From: Laterigemmans sp052161645
Lineage (GTDB): Bacteria > Planctomycetota > Planctomycetia > Pirellulales > Pirellulaceae
Assembly (NCBI GenBank): GCA_052161645.1
Contig: CP197414.1
Direction: 5' to 3' (one strand)
DNA: 64,000 nt
Of this stretch, positions 55,544 to 64,000 are shown piece after piece. The position numbers and the translations under genes were made by a program. The notes under the pieces were generated by a model, which worked only from the letters and a program-made list of their open reading frames with translations, did not search any database and was not told the origin of the DNA. The first letter of the stretch is position 1; each line of letters opens with the position of its first letter.

Positions 55544-56170
55544 ATGATTATGCGGAAAATTTTTGCAGTAGCAACGCTCTGCTTGGTAACGACCTCAGCG
55601 CGTGCCGATATCGTTTTCAGCACGAGTGCGACCGACGCGTTTGCAGGTAGTGATTTGGTTATGAATGTTGGCACTAGCGCGTCAATGTTTGTGTGGGTAT
55701 CCACCGAACCGGGGCAGACATTAGCCGGGATCAGCCTCGATATCCTCAGCAGCGATGCAACTATCCTGGAAGCCACTTCGCACGAGGTCTTCAACCCCAA
55801 TGGAGATCGTTGGTTCACGACTCAAGCTGGCGACCTCGGTGACCTAGTCGACGATGGGCTGGGATTAGCGCTATTAGGATTGAATGGTGATGGAATCAGC
55901 ACCGGCGACTTGGGTACCTTCACGCTGTTCAGTGAAGTCCAGTTCCTGGCAACCGGCGTCGGAACCACCGGTCTATCTTTTGATTTTGGCTCACAAGGAA
56001 TCTCCGATGGTGACGTCAGCTTTGGCCCTGGCGATATCACGTTTGGGACTGGTAGCGTCTCCTCGCTGACCGCCGTACCTGAGCCCGGTTCGTTCGCTGT
56101 GCTCGGTCTTGCCGGTGTAGGCATGGGTATTTACCGTCGTCGGCGCAATGCCAAAGCAGTTGCCTGCTAA
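55544..56170 (+). CDS. PEP-CTERM sorted secreted protein
   Basis: 208 residues. The signal peptide is IFAVATLCLVTTSARA. The body, about 20-180, is beta-rich and cohesin-like in pattern (TDAFAGSDLVMNVGTSASMFVWVSTEPGQTLAGISLDI). The end has the sorting signal VPEPGSFAVLGLAGVGMGIYRRRR: a Val-Pro-Glu-Pro motif, a helix and a basic run, recognised by exosortase. This is the third exported gene in a row here. A cohesin-like body beside a dockerin protein invites the idea that the two bind; this is only inferred from sequence pattern. A strong terminator follows. Confidence 0.88.
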   Translation: MIMRKIFAVATLCLVTTSARADIVFSTSATDAFAGSDLVMNVGTSASMFVWVSTEPGQTLAGISLDILSSDATILEATSHEVFNPNGDRWFTTQAGDLGDLVDDGLGLALLGLNGDGISTGDLGTFTLFSEVQFLATGVGTTGLSFDFGSQGISDGDVSFGPGDITFGTGSVSSLTAVPEPGSFAVLGLAGVGMGIYRRRRNAKAVAC

Positions 56171-56471
56171 TAGCGACGGCAGTTTATTCCTGCATCGAAA
56201 ATTGTGTCTCTGAGAAACGGGGTGGAAGCTAGCTTTCACCCCGTTTTTTTTTCGTGCTTAGGGCGATTTCTCCGCCGCAGGATTGATACTCACCGAGCTG
56301 CGAAGACCGGGGCCACAATCGCTCTCCAAAATGGTGGTTCTCGCGAGTTTTTTCAAATCAAGGGAGCCCCGATTCGTCGCTCCGCCAGAATTCGTTTAGA
56401 ATAGAGGCTCGGCCCGCTGCGGGCTCCCCCCCACACACCTTATTCCAGTCCAACTGATTGGGTCTCACCTA
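56171..56471. other. Intergenic region after the PEP-CTERM gene
   Basis: 301 bases: the terminator of the PEP-CTERM gene near the start, then the promoter region of the large VCBS/PVC gene. No other gene or repeat is seen. Confidence 0.6.
56216..56252 (+). terminator. Rho-independent terminator after the PEP-CTERM gene
   Basis: A 13-bp stem (AACGGGGTGGAAG with CTTTCACCCCGTT, one G-T pair) around a CTAG loop, then eight or more T residues. It starts 46 bases after the stop codon. It closes the export-protein cluster. Confidence 0.93.
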
Positions 56472-59400
56472 ATGTTGCTTCGAATTACGATTTGTTTGCT
56501 GTCTGTCGCCACTTATTTGAGCGGCGCGTTGCCCGCCGAAGACGATGCTTGGCAGACAAAATGGGGCTATCAACAAGTCATCGACCGTTTCTACAGCGAG
56601 GGCGTCGCCACTGGTGACATCAACGGCGATGGCCACCAAGATATCGTCGCCGGCCCCTTCTGGTTTGCTGGACCCGACTTTACCGCTCGGCAGCAAATCG
56701 AAGCGGGGCAACCAGTCGATCCGCATGGTTACGCGCCCCACTTTTTCTCATTTACCGACGACCTCGATGGCGATGGCCGCCTCGATATATTGCACATCGG
56801 CTTCCCAGGGGCCGCCTCCTACTGGTTGCAGCAACCAGCGGATGCCACCGAACCGTGGTTGCGACACGAAGTCTTGGCCGAGACCGATAACGAATCCCCC
56901 ACCTACGCCGACATCACGGGCGACGGTAACCGTGAGCTAATCTGCAGCACCGGCGGTAGCTTTGGTTATGCCAAACCAATTCCTGGAAAACCGACTGAGC
57001 CCTGGAGCTTCCACGCAATATCTCCGCAAGGGCCCGCCGGTGGACGATTCACGCACGGCCTGGGAATCGGAGATGTCAACGGAGATGGCCGCCAAGATCT
57101 ATTGGAAAAGAACGGTTGGTGGGAACAACCTGAGTCGTTGACTGGAGATCCAATCTGGAAGCACCATCCCTTTCAATTTTCAGCGGCGGGCGGATCACAG
57201 ATGTTCGCTCACGACTTTGATGGCGACGGCGACAACGACATCGTCACAGCGTTACAAGCGCACGGCTACGGCGTGGTTTGGTATGAGCAGATTCGAAACG
57301 GCGAGCACATCGCTTTCAAACCACACACGATCGTGGGGGCTAAGCCGGCCGACTCTGCCTTTGGAGTTGTCTTTTCCCAGCCTCATGCCGTCACCATCGC
57401 CGATCTCGACGGCGATGGATTGATGGACATCATCACTGGCAAGCGGCCTTGGGCGCACGGTCCTCACGGTGACGTGGAACCACTCGCCGCGCCCGTCATC
57501 TACTGGTTCCGCTGTCAGCGAGAAGCTGAAGGCGAGACCCGTTTCGTACCCCACTTGATCAGCGACAAGTCGGGGGTGGGAGTCGACGTGTTAGTTTCAG
57601 ATGTAAACGCCGACGGCTGGCTCGATGTGGTTGCCTGTAACAAACGCGGCATCTTCGTCCATCGCCAAGACCGCACCACGGTCGACGCCCAATTGGCCGC
57701 TCGCCTGCAACCCGTGTCGGCCGAACAAGCCGCTCGACCACTGCCCGCCGCGCGCCGCCCCAGCAGCGGATTAGAACCAGCCGCCGCCGCTAGGCAATTT
57801 ACCGTGCCAGCGGGCTTTTCAGTCGACCTCGTGGCCGGCGAACCCGACCTGCATCAACCAATTGCGTTCGCCTTTGACAGTCGCGGACGCATTTGGGTTG
57901 CCGAAGCACACACGTATCCCAATCGAGCCGCCGCCGGCCAGGGAAAAGACGTGATTCGTATTTTTGAGGACACCAACGGAGATGGCCGCTATGACTCTAA
58001 AAAAACCTTTATCGAAGGCCTAAATCTGGTCAGCGGTTTGGAAGTTGGTTTTGGTGGCGTCTGGGTCGGAGCAGCTCCCAACCTGCTGTTTATCCCCGAC
58101 GCCGATGGTGATGATCAACCCGACTCAGAGCCCCAGGTGCTATTAGATGGTTTTGGATACCAAGATACCCATGAAACCCTCAACGCCTTTCGCTGGGGAC
58201 CCGATGGTTGGCTGTATGGTTGCCAAGGCGTGTTCACACACAGCCAGATAGGCGTACCGGGAAGTGACGCAGCCGATCGCACCGCCATGAACGCGGGGGT
58301 TTGGCGTTACCATCCCGTGCGCCATCGCTTCGAGGTCTTTGCCCATGGTACGAGCAACCCCTGGGGTGTCACCTTTGACCAACATGGACAAGCCTTTATC
58401 ACAGCCTGCGTAATTCCGCACGCTTATCATATGATCCAAGGAGGACGTTACCAGCGTCAGGCGGGCCAACATTTTGATCCTTATACTTTCGAAGACATCA
58501 AAACAATTGCCGACCACGCCCATTATGCGGGCAATATTGGTGACCATGCTTGGTGGGGTCGCAACGAACCGGTGGAAGATGATGCGACCAGTGCGGCCGG
58601 TGGGGGGCACGCCCACTGCGGTGCTTTGATCTATCAAGGCGACAACTGGCCTGTCAGCTATCGCGGCGCATTGCTAATGCATAACTTGCATGGCAACCGC
58701 ATGAACGTGGATCTTCTGCGAGCGGATGGTACCGGCTTTATCGCCTCGCATGGTCGTGATGTGATGTTCGCTAATGATCCCTGGTTTCGCGGATTGGAGA
58801 TTCAATCAGGACCTGACGGGGCCGTTTATCTGATCGACTGGTACGACAAGAATGCCTGCCACCGCACGACTCCCGAAATTTGGGATCGCACTAACGGCCG
58901 AATGTATCGCGTTCGATTTGGCGAGCTGGCCAAGCGAAATGTAAATTTGGCCGAAGCCAATGATGAAGCCTTGCTCGCACTGCTCGAACACCCCAACGCG
59001 TGGCATTATGAAACCGCACGACGGGTGTTGATGGAGCGCGCCGCTGCCGGCATACCGCTTGAGGCAGTACGTGAAAAGTTACTAGCCGCGATCAAACAGA
59101 GTAGTGACACAGCCCAGCGGCTGCGATACCTGTGGACTGCTCATGGAATCTCCGCAGTCACCACCGAGGAGGCGATCGAACTGCTCGATGATAACGATCC
59201 CCTGCTGCGAGCTTGGACAATTCAGCTCGCTTGCGAAACAGACAACCCGACACCCGCCTTGCTTTCCAAACTTGCCGAACTGGCACGACAAGACCGTGAG
59301 CCGGTCGTGCAACTCTACCTAGCCTCGGCGCTGCAGCGGATTGGCAATCTGACCGCGCCCTCCGAAATAATCGCTGCACCACTCGCGGCAGCCAAGTGGA

Positions 59401-61187
59401 CGATCGCTGAGGGGCTGATCAGTAATGGTGACAGTCAATTTGATCGGAATTTACCGCTGCTCATTTGGTATGCCATCAATCCGCTGGTCGCCGAAGACCC
59501 GCAGCGCGGTTTTGCCTTAGCACGAGCCACCAGGATTCCGAAAATTAAGCAATTCATCTACCGTCGCGCCGCCAGCGATCCCACGATGGTCAACGCTTTG
59601 GTGGCGGCGATGGCCGAGGAAGGCGATTTGAATGTCGTGAAAATGATGCTGGCCGAACTGGCCGGCACGGCTGCCAAATTGGGCAAGATCGATTCACCAC
59701 CCGCCTGGCCCCAGGTGGTGGCGAAGTCACTGAAAATTGATGACCCCAACACGCGACGCGCCGTGCAAATGTTGAGCGTTAATTTTGGCGATGCGTCGGT
59801 ATTCCCCCTGCTGCGGGAAACGGTCAATGATCGCCAAGCTAATGCAACGCTACGACAAGAAGCCTTAGCGACATTAGCCCGGGGCGCTGATCCACAATTG
59901 GAAACCTTGGCGATGCAGTTGCTCGATGATCCCACGCTGATTGCCGAAGCGTTGCCCCTATTAGCACGTTTTGACTCGCCGAAAATTCCTCAAGCAATCT
60001 TAAGGCGCTATGCCGAATTGCCCGCGCCACTGCGGCGTACGGCACTCGATACGCTTTCGTCACGTCCCGCTCATGCCGCAGCCTTGCTGGACGCGGTCGC
60101 CGACGAGCGATTGCCGCGGACCGAGTTGACCGCGGTCCACGCGGGTAAGATTCGTCAATTGGGGAACCAACAACTGCAACAACGATTGACCGAACTTTGG
60201 GGTGTCGTTGGCAGCACTCCCGAAGAGATCGAAAAAGAAATCGCAACCATGGTGAGCCGCTACACCCCTCAAGTAATTACCGAGGGGAACGCCAGCCACG
60301 GGCGGTTGATCTATAACAAGTCGTGCGGTCAATGTCACAAACTGTTTGGCACCGGCAGCGACATTGGTCCTGACTTGACCGGGGCCAACCGTGCCAAGTT
60401 GGAATACCTACTGGAGAATATCCTGGCACCCAACGCAATTGTCGGCAAAGACTATCAAGCGCTCAGCCTGCTGACGCTGGACGGTCGAGTGATCACTGGA
60501 TTGGTGCGAGAAGAGACCGATGCTGCGATTGTTTTGCACGACGCGGAAAAGCTCGTCACAGTGCCGCGCTCTGAGATCGAAGAAGTAACCCAGACGAGTC
60601 GCTCGGTGATGCCAGAGGGAATCCTCAAACCGATGAGCGAAACAGAGATCGTCGATTTGCTCAAGTACTTGCAATCGTCGGCACAGGTGCCGCTGGCTGG
60701 CGATATTCCTGATATCGATCGAGCCACAGGTAAACTGCCTGGTGCTTTGGAGGCCGAGCAGATTGAGACGGCAAAAGTCTCGGGCGGCTCGCTGTCCAAC
60801 CAAGGGATGGCTGGGTTCAAAGCTGGTCGCTGGAGCGGCAACGGTCAGATTTGGTGGAATGGCGGCAGCCCCGGCGATACCCTCTCGCTCCCCTTTCAAA
60901 TCGATCAAGCCGACGAGTACACGTTATTCACTGCGTTAACCAAAGCGCGTGACTATGCCGTCGTGCGAATTGCGGTGGATGATCAAGTGCTAATCGATGG
61001 TTTGGACTTGTTTGAGAACGGGCGAGTTGTCACCACGGGACCGCTCGAATTGGGCAAAGTGGCATTAAGCCCAGGTGGACATAAGCTAACGGTCACCATC
61101 CTCGGAGCGAACCCGCAAGCAGTTCCGGCCCACATGGTCGGCGTCGATTACTTATATTGGCAAGGGGCAAGCTCCAAAGACCAATAG
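56472..61187 (+). CDS. VCBS / PVC dehydrogenase-like / HEAT / cytochrome c secreted protein
   Basis: 1571 residues with a signal peptide at 1-22. Residues about 30-400 are FG-GAP/VCBS-type propeller repeats with calcium loops (GDINGDGHQDIVAGPFW, DLDGDGLMDIITG). Residues about 435-850 are the dehydrogenase-like propeller (FTVPAGFSVDLVAGEPDLHQPIAFAFDSRGRIWVAEAHTYP). HEAT repeats run from about 870 to 1260. The haem site CGQCH is at 1285-1289, with the RSVMPEG segment near 1375. The last 170 residues are a beta domain like a carbohydrate module (TGPLELGKVALSPGGHKLTV). The haem part matches that of the 3323-7732 protein in layout. The likely place is the periplasm, in sugar oxidation with electron transfer. 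Confidence 0.88.
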   Translation: MLLRITICLLSVATYLSGALPAEDDAWQTKWGYQQVIDRFYSEGVATGDINGDGHQDIVAGPFWFAGPDFTARQQIEAGQPVDPHGYAPHFFSFTDDLDGDGRLDILHIGFPGAASYWLQQPADATEPWLRHEVLAETDNESPTYADITGDGNRELICSTGGSFGYAKPIPGKPTEPWSFHAISPQGPAGGRFTHGLGIGDVNGDGRQDLLEKNGWWEQPESLTGDPIWKHHPFQFSAAGGSQMFAHDFDGDGDNDIVTALQAHGYGVVWYEQIRNGEHIAFKPHTIVGAKPADSAFGVVFSQPHAVTIADLDGDGLMDIITGKRPWAHGPHGDVEPLAAPVIYWFRCQREAEGETRFVPHLISDKSGVGVDVLVSDVNADGWLDVVACNKRGIFVHRQDRTTVDAQLAARLQPVSAEQAARPLPAARRPSSGLEPAAAARQFTVPAGFSVDLVAGEPDLHQPIAFAFDSRGRIWVAEAHTYPNRAAAGQGKDVIRIFEDTNGDGRYDSKKTFIEGLNLVSGLEVGFGGVWVGAAPNLLFIPDADGDDQPDSEPQVLLDGFGYQDTHETLNAFRWGPDGWLYGCQGVFTHSQIGVPGSDAADRTAMNAGVWRYHPVRHRFEVFAHGTSNPWGVTFDQHGQAFITACVIPHAYHMIQGGRYQRQAGQHFDPYTFEDIKTIADHAHYAGNIGDHAWWGRNEPVEDDATSAAGGGHAHCGALIYQGDNWPVSYRGALLMHNLHGNRMNVDLLRADGTGFIASHGRDVMFANDPWFRGLEIQSGPDGAVYLIDWYDKNACHRTTPEIWDRTNGRMYRVRFGELAKRNVNLAEANDEALLALLEHPNAWHYETARRVLMERAAAGIPLEAVREKLLAAIKQSSDTAQRLRYLWTAHGISAVTTEEAIELLDDNDPLLRAWTIQLACETDNPTPALLSKLAELARQDREPVVQLYLASALQRIGNLTAPSEIIAAPLAAAKWTIAEGLISNGDSQFDRNLPLLIWYAINPLVAEDPQRGFALARATRIPKIKQFIYRRAASDPTMVNALVAAMAEEGDLNVVKMMLAELAGTAAKLGKIDSPPAWPQVVAKSLKIDDPNTRRAVQMLSVNFGDASVFPLLRETVNDRQANATLRQEALATLARGADPQLETLAMQLLDDPTLIAEALPLLARFDSPKIPQAILRRYAELPAPLRRTALDTLSSRPAHAAALLDAVADERLPRTELTAVHAGKIRQLGNQQLQQRLTELWGVVGSTPEEIEKEIATMVSRYTPQVITEGNASHGRLIYNKSCGQCHKLFGTGSDIGPDLTGANRAKLEYLLENILAPNAIVGKDYQALSLLTLDGRVITGLVREETDAAIVLHDAEKLVTVPRSEIEEVTQTSRSVMPEGILKPMSETEIVDLLKYLQSSAQVPLAGDIPDIDRATGKLPGALEAEQIETAKVSGGSLSNQGMAGFKAGRWSGNGQIWWNGGSPGDTLSLPFQIDQADEYTLFTALTKARDYAVVRIAVDDQVLIDGLDLFENGRVVTTGPLELGKVALSPGGHKLTVTILGANPQAVPAHMVGVDYLYWQGASSKDQ

Positions 61188-61295
61188 CCTACAGTCAAAA
61201 GTTTTGCGCTGCGCAGCCTGCATCTTGGTCTCTGGCAAAGAAGAGAGATGGGGCTTTGGTCAACAAACACCTAACAGCGCAAAAGGCTTTGGCAG

Positions 61296-62006
61296 ATGTC
61301 GCAACCACAACAAACGGCGAACACTTCCGCGGCAACCGAGGGAGCACGAATCCCGCTGATCGCCAAATGGGGATTTACCGGTTTTATGGCCGTTTTGGTT
61401 CCCAATTACTGGGCCTGCTACGGCGCCACCAACTTCCTTTACTTTTGCGACATTGCCTTATTTTTGACGTTGGCGGCCGTCTGGACAGAGCGTCGAATTT
61501 ACGCTTCCATGGCTGCGGTTGGCATCTGTGCGGTGCAAGTGGTTTGGCAAGTCGACTTTTTGAGCGCCTTATTCGGCGCTCCCTTGCTGGGCATGACTGG
61601 CTATATGTTCAACCCCGAACTCTCGCTGTTTGCTCGCGGGCTCTCGTTCTTCCACTTTTGGTTGCCGCTGTTCGTGCTGTATTTGGTCGCGAAATTAGAA
61701 TACGACCGACGCGCGTTGTTTGGCTGGACGGGGTTGGCCTGGGTGGCGATGTTAATCAGTTACTTCTTTTTGCCCGCCCCGGGTGACGTTTTGGCCTTTG
61801 CCAACCAGCCGCACAACGTCAACTATGTATACGGCTTGGATGGCTCAGAAGCACAAACTTGGATGCCCCAGTTGGCCTGGCTGGGCGTGATGATGGTCGG
61901 TTTGCCGGCAATCGTCTATCTACCTTCGCACTTGCTGCTTCGTTGGTGGAACCCAGCTGACGAAAAGGTGACGGCGGCAGGAGCCGAGATTTACTGTGCG
62001 GCCTGA
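61296..62006 (+). CDS. Multispanning membrane protein of unknown function
   Basis: 236 residues. About seven hydrophobic helices are seen (WGFTGFMAVLVPNYWACYGATNFLYFCDIALFLTLAAVWT and onward), with aromatic residues rich near their ends. Hydrophilic loops are short, with a PAPGDVLAFANQPHNVNYVYG loop near residue 165. No family with known function is recognised. It overlaps another plus-strand frame (61157-61786), which is less protein-like. It follows the large PVC gene by 108 bases. Confidence 0.8.
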   Translation: MSQPQQTANTSAATEGARIPLIAKWGFTGFMAVLVPNYWACYGATNFLYFCDIALFLTLAAVWTERRIYASMAAVGICAVQVVWQVDFLSALFGAPLLGMTGYMFNPELSLFARGLSFFHFWLPLFVLYLVAKLEYDRRALFGWTGLAWVAMLISYFFLPAPGDVLAFANQPHNVNYVYGLDGSEAQTWMPQLAWLGVMMVGLPAIVYLPSHLLLRWWNPADEKVTAAGAEIYCAA

Positions 62007-62149
62007 GCGGACTGAGCAGCGAACTGATCATTCGAGCCAGTGAAGGTTTATTCAGCTGAACCTGTTCAGAGCGTAATAATCTGGCTAGGCTTTTGGGAAA
62101 CAAACATTCCCACATCACTCCAACGATAATTTCCGTGACAGAAACGAAC

Positions 62150-63667
62150 ATGTCCCAGTGGGTGCGCTCCCTCTTGGGGCCTCAGGTTGACCCGGTTGCT
62201 GCGGGAGCAACGCTGGGTCGGATTTCCTCCGCTGATGCCACCGAAGCCATTTCTCTGCTGGAAACGCTGGGCGAGGATACTGAACTAATTGCCCGGTCCG
62301 ATCCGGCGATCCTGGCCGCGCTCGCCTTGGCTGCTCAGCGTTTGGTCACCACCGCACCTGAGGTGTTGGAGTCTCTGGAGTCGCAACTGATCGCTCGCAT
62401 CGTATCGGCTTATCCCCCGCAAGCCGCCAATCGCCATCGCTTGATGTATCTGTTGGCTCGCCAGCGGAGCCAACAATCGCTGGCCCTGTTGGCAAAATTA
62501 CTAGCCGAGCGACCACCTCAACAGTGGGATGAAGTCGGCCAGGTATTAAGTCCGCTCATGCAACAGAGTGATTGGAAGCCCAAAGATTTCTTCCCCGCCG
62601 CGTTGGATGCGTTGGTTCACCGCAGCGTGGCTTCACCGTTATTGGACTTGGCGAACTATCTCTTCCGCGAAAGCCGGGTCGATGAGCATCCAGCTGCCGT
62701 CCGTTGCGAAGTCTTGGCTACCTTGCTCGGTGGCGTAGCCGATCGGCTGGGCAAGTTTGAAGAAGATCCGCGCACCTTTGGCGACTCCGTAGAGGAGGTG
62801 CAGGAAGTGCTCAGCGAAGCGGTTGCGATCGCCGTATCACTCTGCGACGCGCTGGGACTGATCGGTTGGAAAGGAGCGATCAGCCAACTGTATAAGGCGC
62901 TCGATCTCAAGCATCGGCGAGTCCAATCCGAGGCGGCTGGTGCCTTGGCACGACTCGATGTCGAGGCGGGGCGCCAACGATTGATCGCTTTGGCGGCTGA
63001 ACCCTCGGCTCGCTTACGAGTCCTCGCTTATGCCGATGAACTCGGGTTTGGGGATGCGATTGACGGCGAGTTTCGCACTGAGATCGCGCACTCCGAAGCC
63101 GAGCTAGCCTTGTGGCTATCGCAGCCGGGACAAATGGGAGTTCCTCCCACATCGGTCGAGGTCATCGATAGTCGGCTGCAGTATTGGCCCAGCTTCGAAC
63201 GGCCAATCGATTGCTTTCTAGTTCGTTACGCTTATCAATTTGGCGACCGACTCTACTCGAATGTTGGCATTACCGGGCCAATCGTGCATGCCATGGGTGC
63301 CGATTTAGCCAATTTGCCGATCGAAGATATCTACGCTGTCTATGCGGGCTGGCAAGCGGAGCACCCTGAGATTTTTCGTATCACGGCCGACCAGTGGAAT
63401 TCGGCCCAGCAACGACTCGCCACCCCGCTGTTGGACAATTTGGATCGTCAAGGTTTCGAATCGATAAAACCAATTGCTTTGGGCTTCTTTTTGGACGAAC
63501 ATGCTCTAATTGTCGAAGCAACTCGGGACGAAACCGAGTGTGTCGTCGTTACCGATGGGCTGGAGACAATCGATTTCGCCACTACCGGGCGACTACGTCC
63601 ACTTGGCGGCGACGAACTTTGGTACTTGTTCCTGGGACGCAAATTGCTGCGAACTTTTAACGCCTGA
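62150..63667 (+). CDS. HEAT-like repeat protein of unknown function
   Basis: 505 residues from ATG 62150; a TTG at 62093 would add 19 residues of no clear character. The first 330 residues are alpha-helical with HEAT-like units (HPAAVRCEVLATLLGGVADRL, KALDLKHRRVQSEAAGALARLDVEAGRQRL). A C-terminal region of about 160 residues is different: VRYAYQFGDRLYSNVGITGPIVHAM and GRLRPLGGDELWYLFLG. No signal peptide. No function is recognised; scaffold or regulator are possible for HEAT proteins. Confidence 0.75.
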   Translation: MSQWVRSLLGPQVDPVAAGATLGRISSADATEAISLLETLGEDTELIARSDPAILAALALAAQRLVTTAPEVLESLESQLIARIVSAYPPQAANRHRLMYLLARQRSQQSLALLAKLLAERPPQQWDEVGQVLSPLMQQSDWKPKDFFPAALDALVHRSVASPLLDLANYLFRESRVDEHPAAVRCEVLATLLGGVADRLGKFEEDPRTFGDSVEEVQEVLSEAVAIAVSLCDALGLIGWKGAISQLYKALDLKHRRVQSEAAGALARLDVEAGRQRLIALAAEPSARLRVLAYADELGFGDAIDGEFRTEIAHSEAELALWLSQPGQMGVPPTSVEVIDSRLQYWPSFERPIDCFLVRYAYQFGDRLYSNVGITGPIVHAMGADLANLPIEDIYAVYAGWQAEHPEIFRITADQWNSAQQRLATPLLDNLDRQGFESIKPIALGFFLDEHALIVEATRDETECVVVTDGLETIDFATTGRLRPLGGDELWYLFLGRKLLRTFNA

Positions 63668-63705
63668 TCCATGCTCCCGCTTTCTCGAAAACCATTCATC
63701 ACATC

Positions 63706-63987
63706 ATGAATCAACCACGCCGTCGCCCGCCGCAGATGACGCTCAGCTTTATGCTGATGATGAACGTGGTTGTTTGCGGGATCCTGGGAGCGATCTACTG
63801 GGCCTCGCAAGTCCCGGCGATTCGGGATGAAATTAGCATGATGTTTGGTGGCCGCGCCGGCCCGTCCGAGCCAGGGCGTACAACACATATGATTTTCTTA
63901 ATCTTCACCTACTCGGCCCCACTGCTGCTCGCCGGCCTGCTTTCCACAATCATGGCCGTCTGGCGAATGCTCGAACGTCGCCGCTGA
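63706..63987 (+). CDS. Small membrane protein
   Basis: 93 residues with two membrane helices, about 14-34 (LSFMLMMNVVVCGILGAIYWA) and 62-84 (MIFLIFTYSAPLLLAGLLSTIMA), and a basic N-terminus (MNQPRRRPPQ). The loop between has Gly and Arg. It follows the HEAT-like gene by 38 bases on the same strand and may be cotranscribed. No family is recognised. Confidence 0.7.
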   Translation: MNQPRRRPPQMTLSFMLMMNVVVCGILGAIYWASQVPAIRDEISMMFGGRAGPSEPGRTTHMIFLIFTYSAPLLLAGLLSTIMAVWRMLERRR

Positions 63988-64000
63988 ATGCTTGCCGCTA

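Noticed and set aside
61157..61786. A 209-codon plus-strand frame overlapping the 61296 gene
   Set aside because: Arg/Leu-rich without regular helices; the alternative frame is a consistent multispanning membrane protein.

Overview
The window looks like chromosomal DNA of a planctomycete, most likely in or near the Pirellulaceae. The evidence is moderately high GC, large secreted PVC-type haem proteins (ThuA, DUF1080 and VCBS modules joined to dehydrogenase-like propellers, HEAT repeats and cytochrome c), a prepilin-like DUF1559 protein with a partner lipoprotein, PEP-CTERM and dockerin proteins, an ECF sigma factor overlapping a Ser/Thr kinase, formylglycine-type sulfatase sequence and an AraC-type XylR-like regulator. 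No rRNA, tRNA, CRISPR array, insertion sequence or phage region was recognised.

Layout. 1-1.7 kb: end of a Tad-type pseudopilin locus (a vWA TadG-like protein cut by the window edge, and a TadE-like protein with a 60-codon proline tail). 1.7-11.4 kb: an SLC13-type transporter, a ThuA/PVC haem protein, a Gfo/Idh/MocA oxidoreductase facing a divergent XylR-like regulator, a DinB-like protein and a DUF3467 protein with a clear terminator. 11.7-18.8 kb: the most unusual region. Three minus-strand genes encode a GAF-GAF-membrane-fusion protein, a periplasmic HlyD adaptor, and a PqqD-like/M50-protease/HlyD hybrid. A GAF-like protein with a Cys-rich tail is read the other way across a 659-base intergenic region that holds two inverted repeats. 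No ABC transporter or outer-membrane channel lies beside them. 19-22 kb: an alkaline phosphatase joined in frame to a sulfatase.

22-32.8 kb: proC with a small Gly-rich protein, then divergent argB-argD-argF-rph, then a pentahaem DUF1080/PA14 protein and a propeller dehydrogenase-like protein. 32.9-42.8 kb is almost all minus strand: a Uma2-type protein and a vWA/DUF58 pair, with argE, a repeat-bearing membrane protein, coaX, obgE, rpmA and a secreted conserved protein upstream of them. 43.2-45.5 kb: sigma factor and kinase with overlapping ends. 45.6-50.5 kb: an RND pump and its adaptor. 50.7-56.2 kb: a ureidoglycolate-lyase-like protein and an export-type cluster (lipoprotein, DUF1559, dockerin protein, PEP-CTERM protein). 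56.5-64 kb: a 1571-residue VCBS/PVC/HEAT/cytochrome protein, a multispanning membrane protein, a HEAT-like protein and a small membrane protein.

How they fit together. Arginine and proline synthesis (argB, D, E, F, proC) and housekeeping genes (rph, rpmA, obgE, coaX) are mixed with export and periplasmic degradation functions. The large haem proteins, sulfatase, oxidoreductase and regulator fit a heterotroph attacking sulfated or modified polysaccharides. The M50/HlyD/GAF cluster is the best candidate here for an undescribed system: its parts suggest recognition, membrane cleavage and envelope transfer of a peptide or protein under small-molecule or redox sensing. That is inference from domain composition only.
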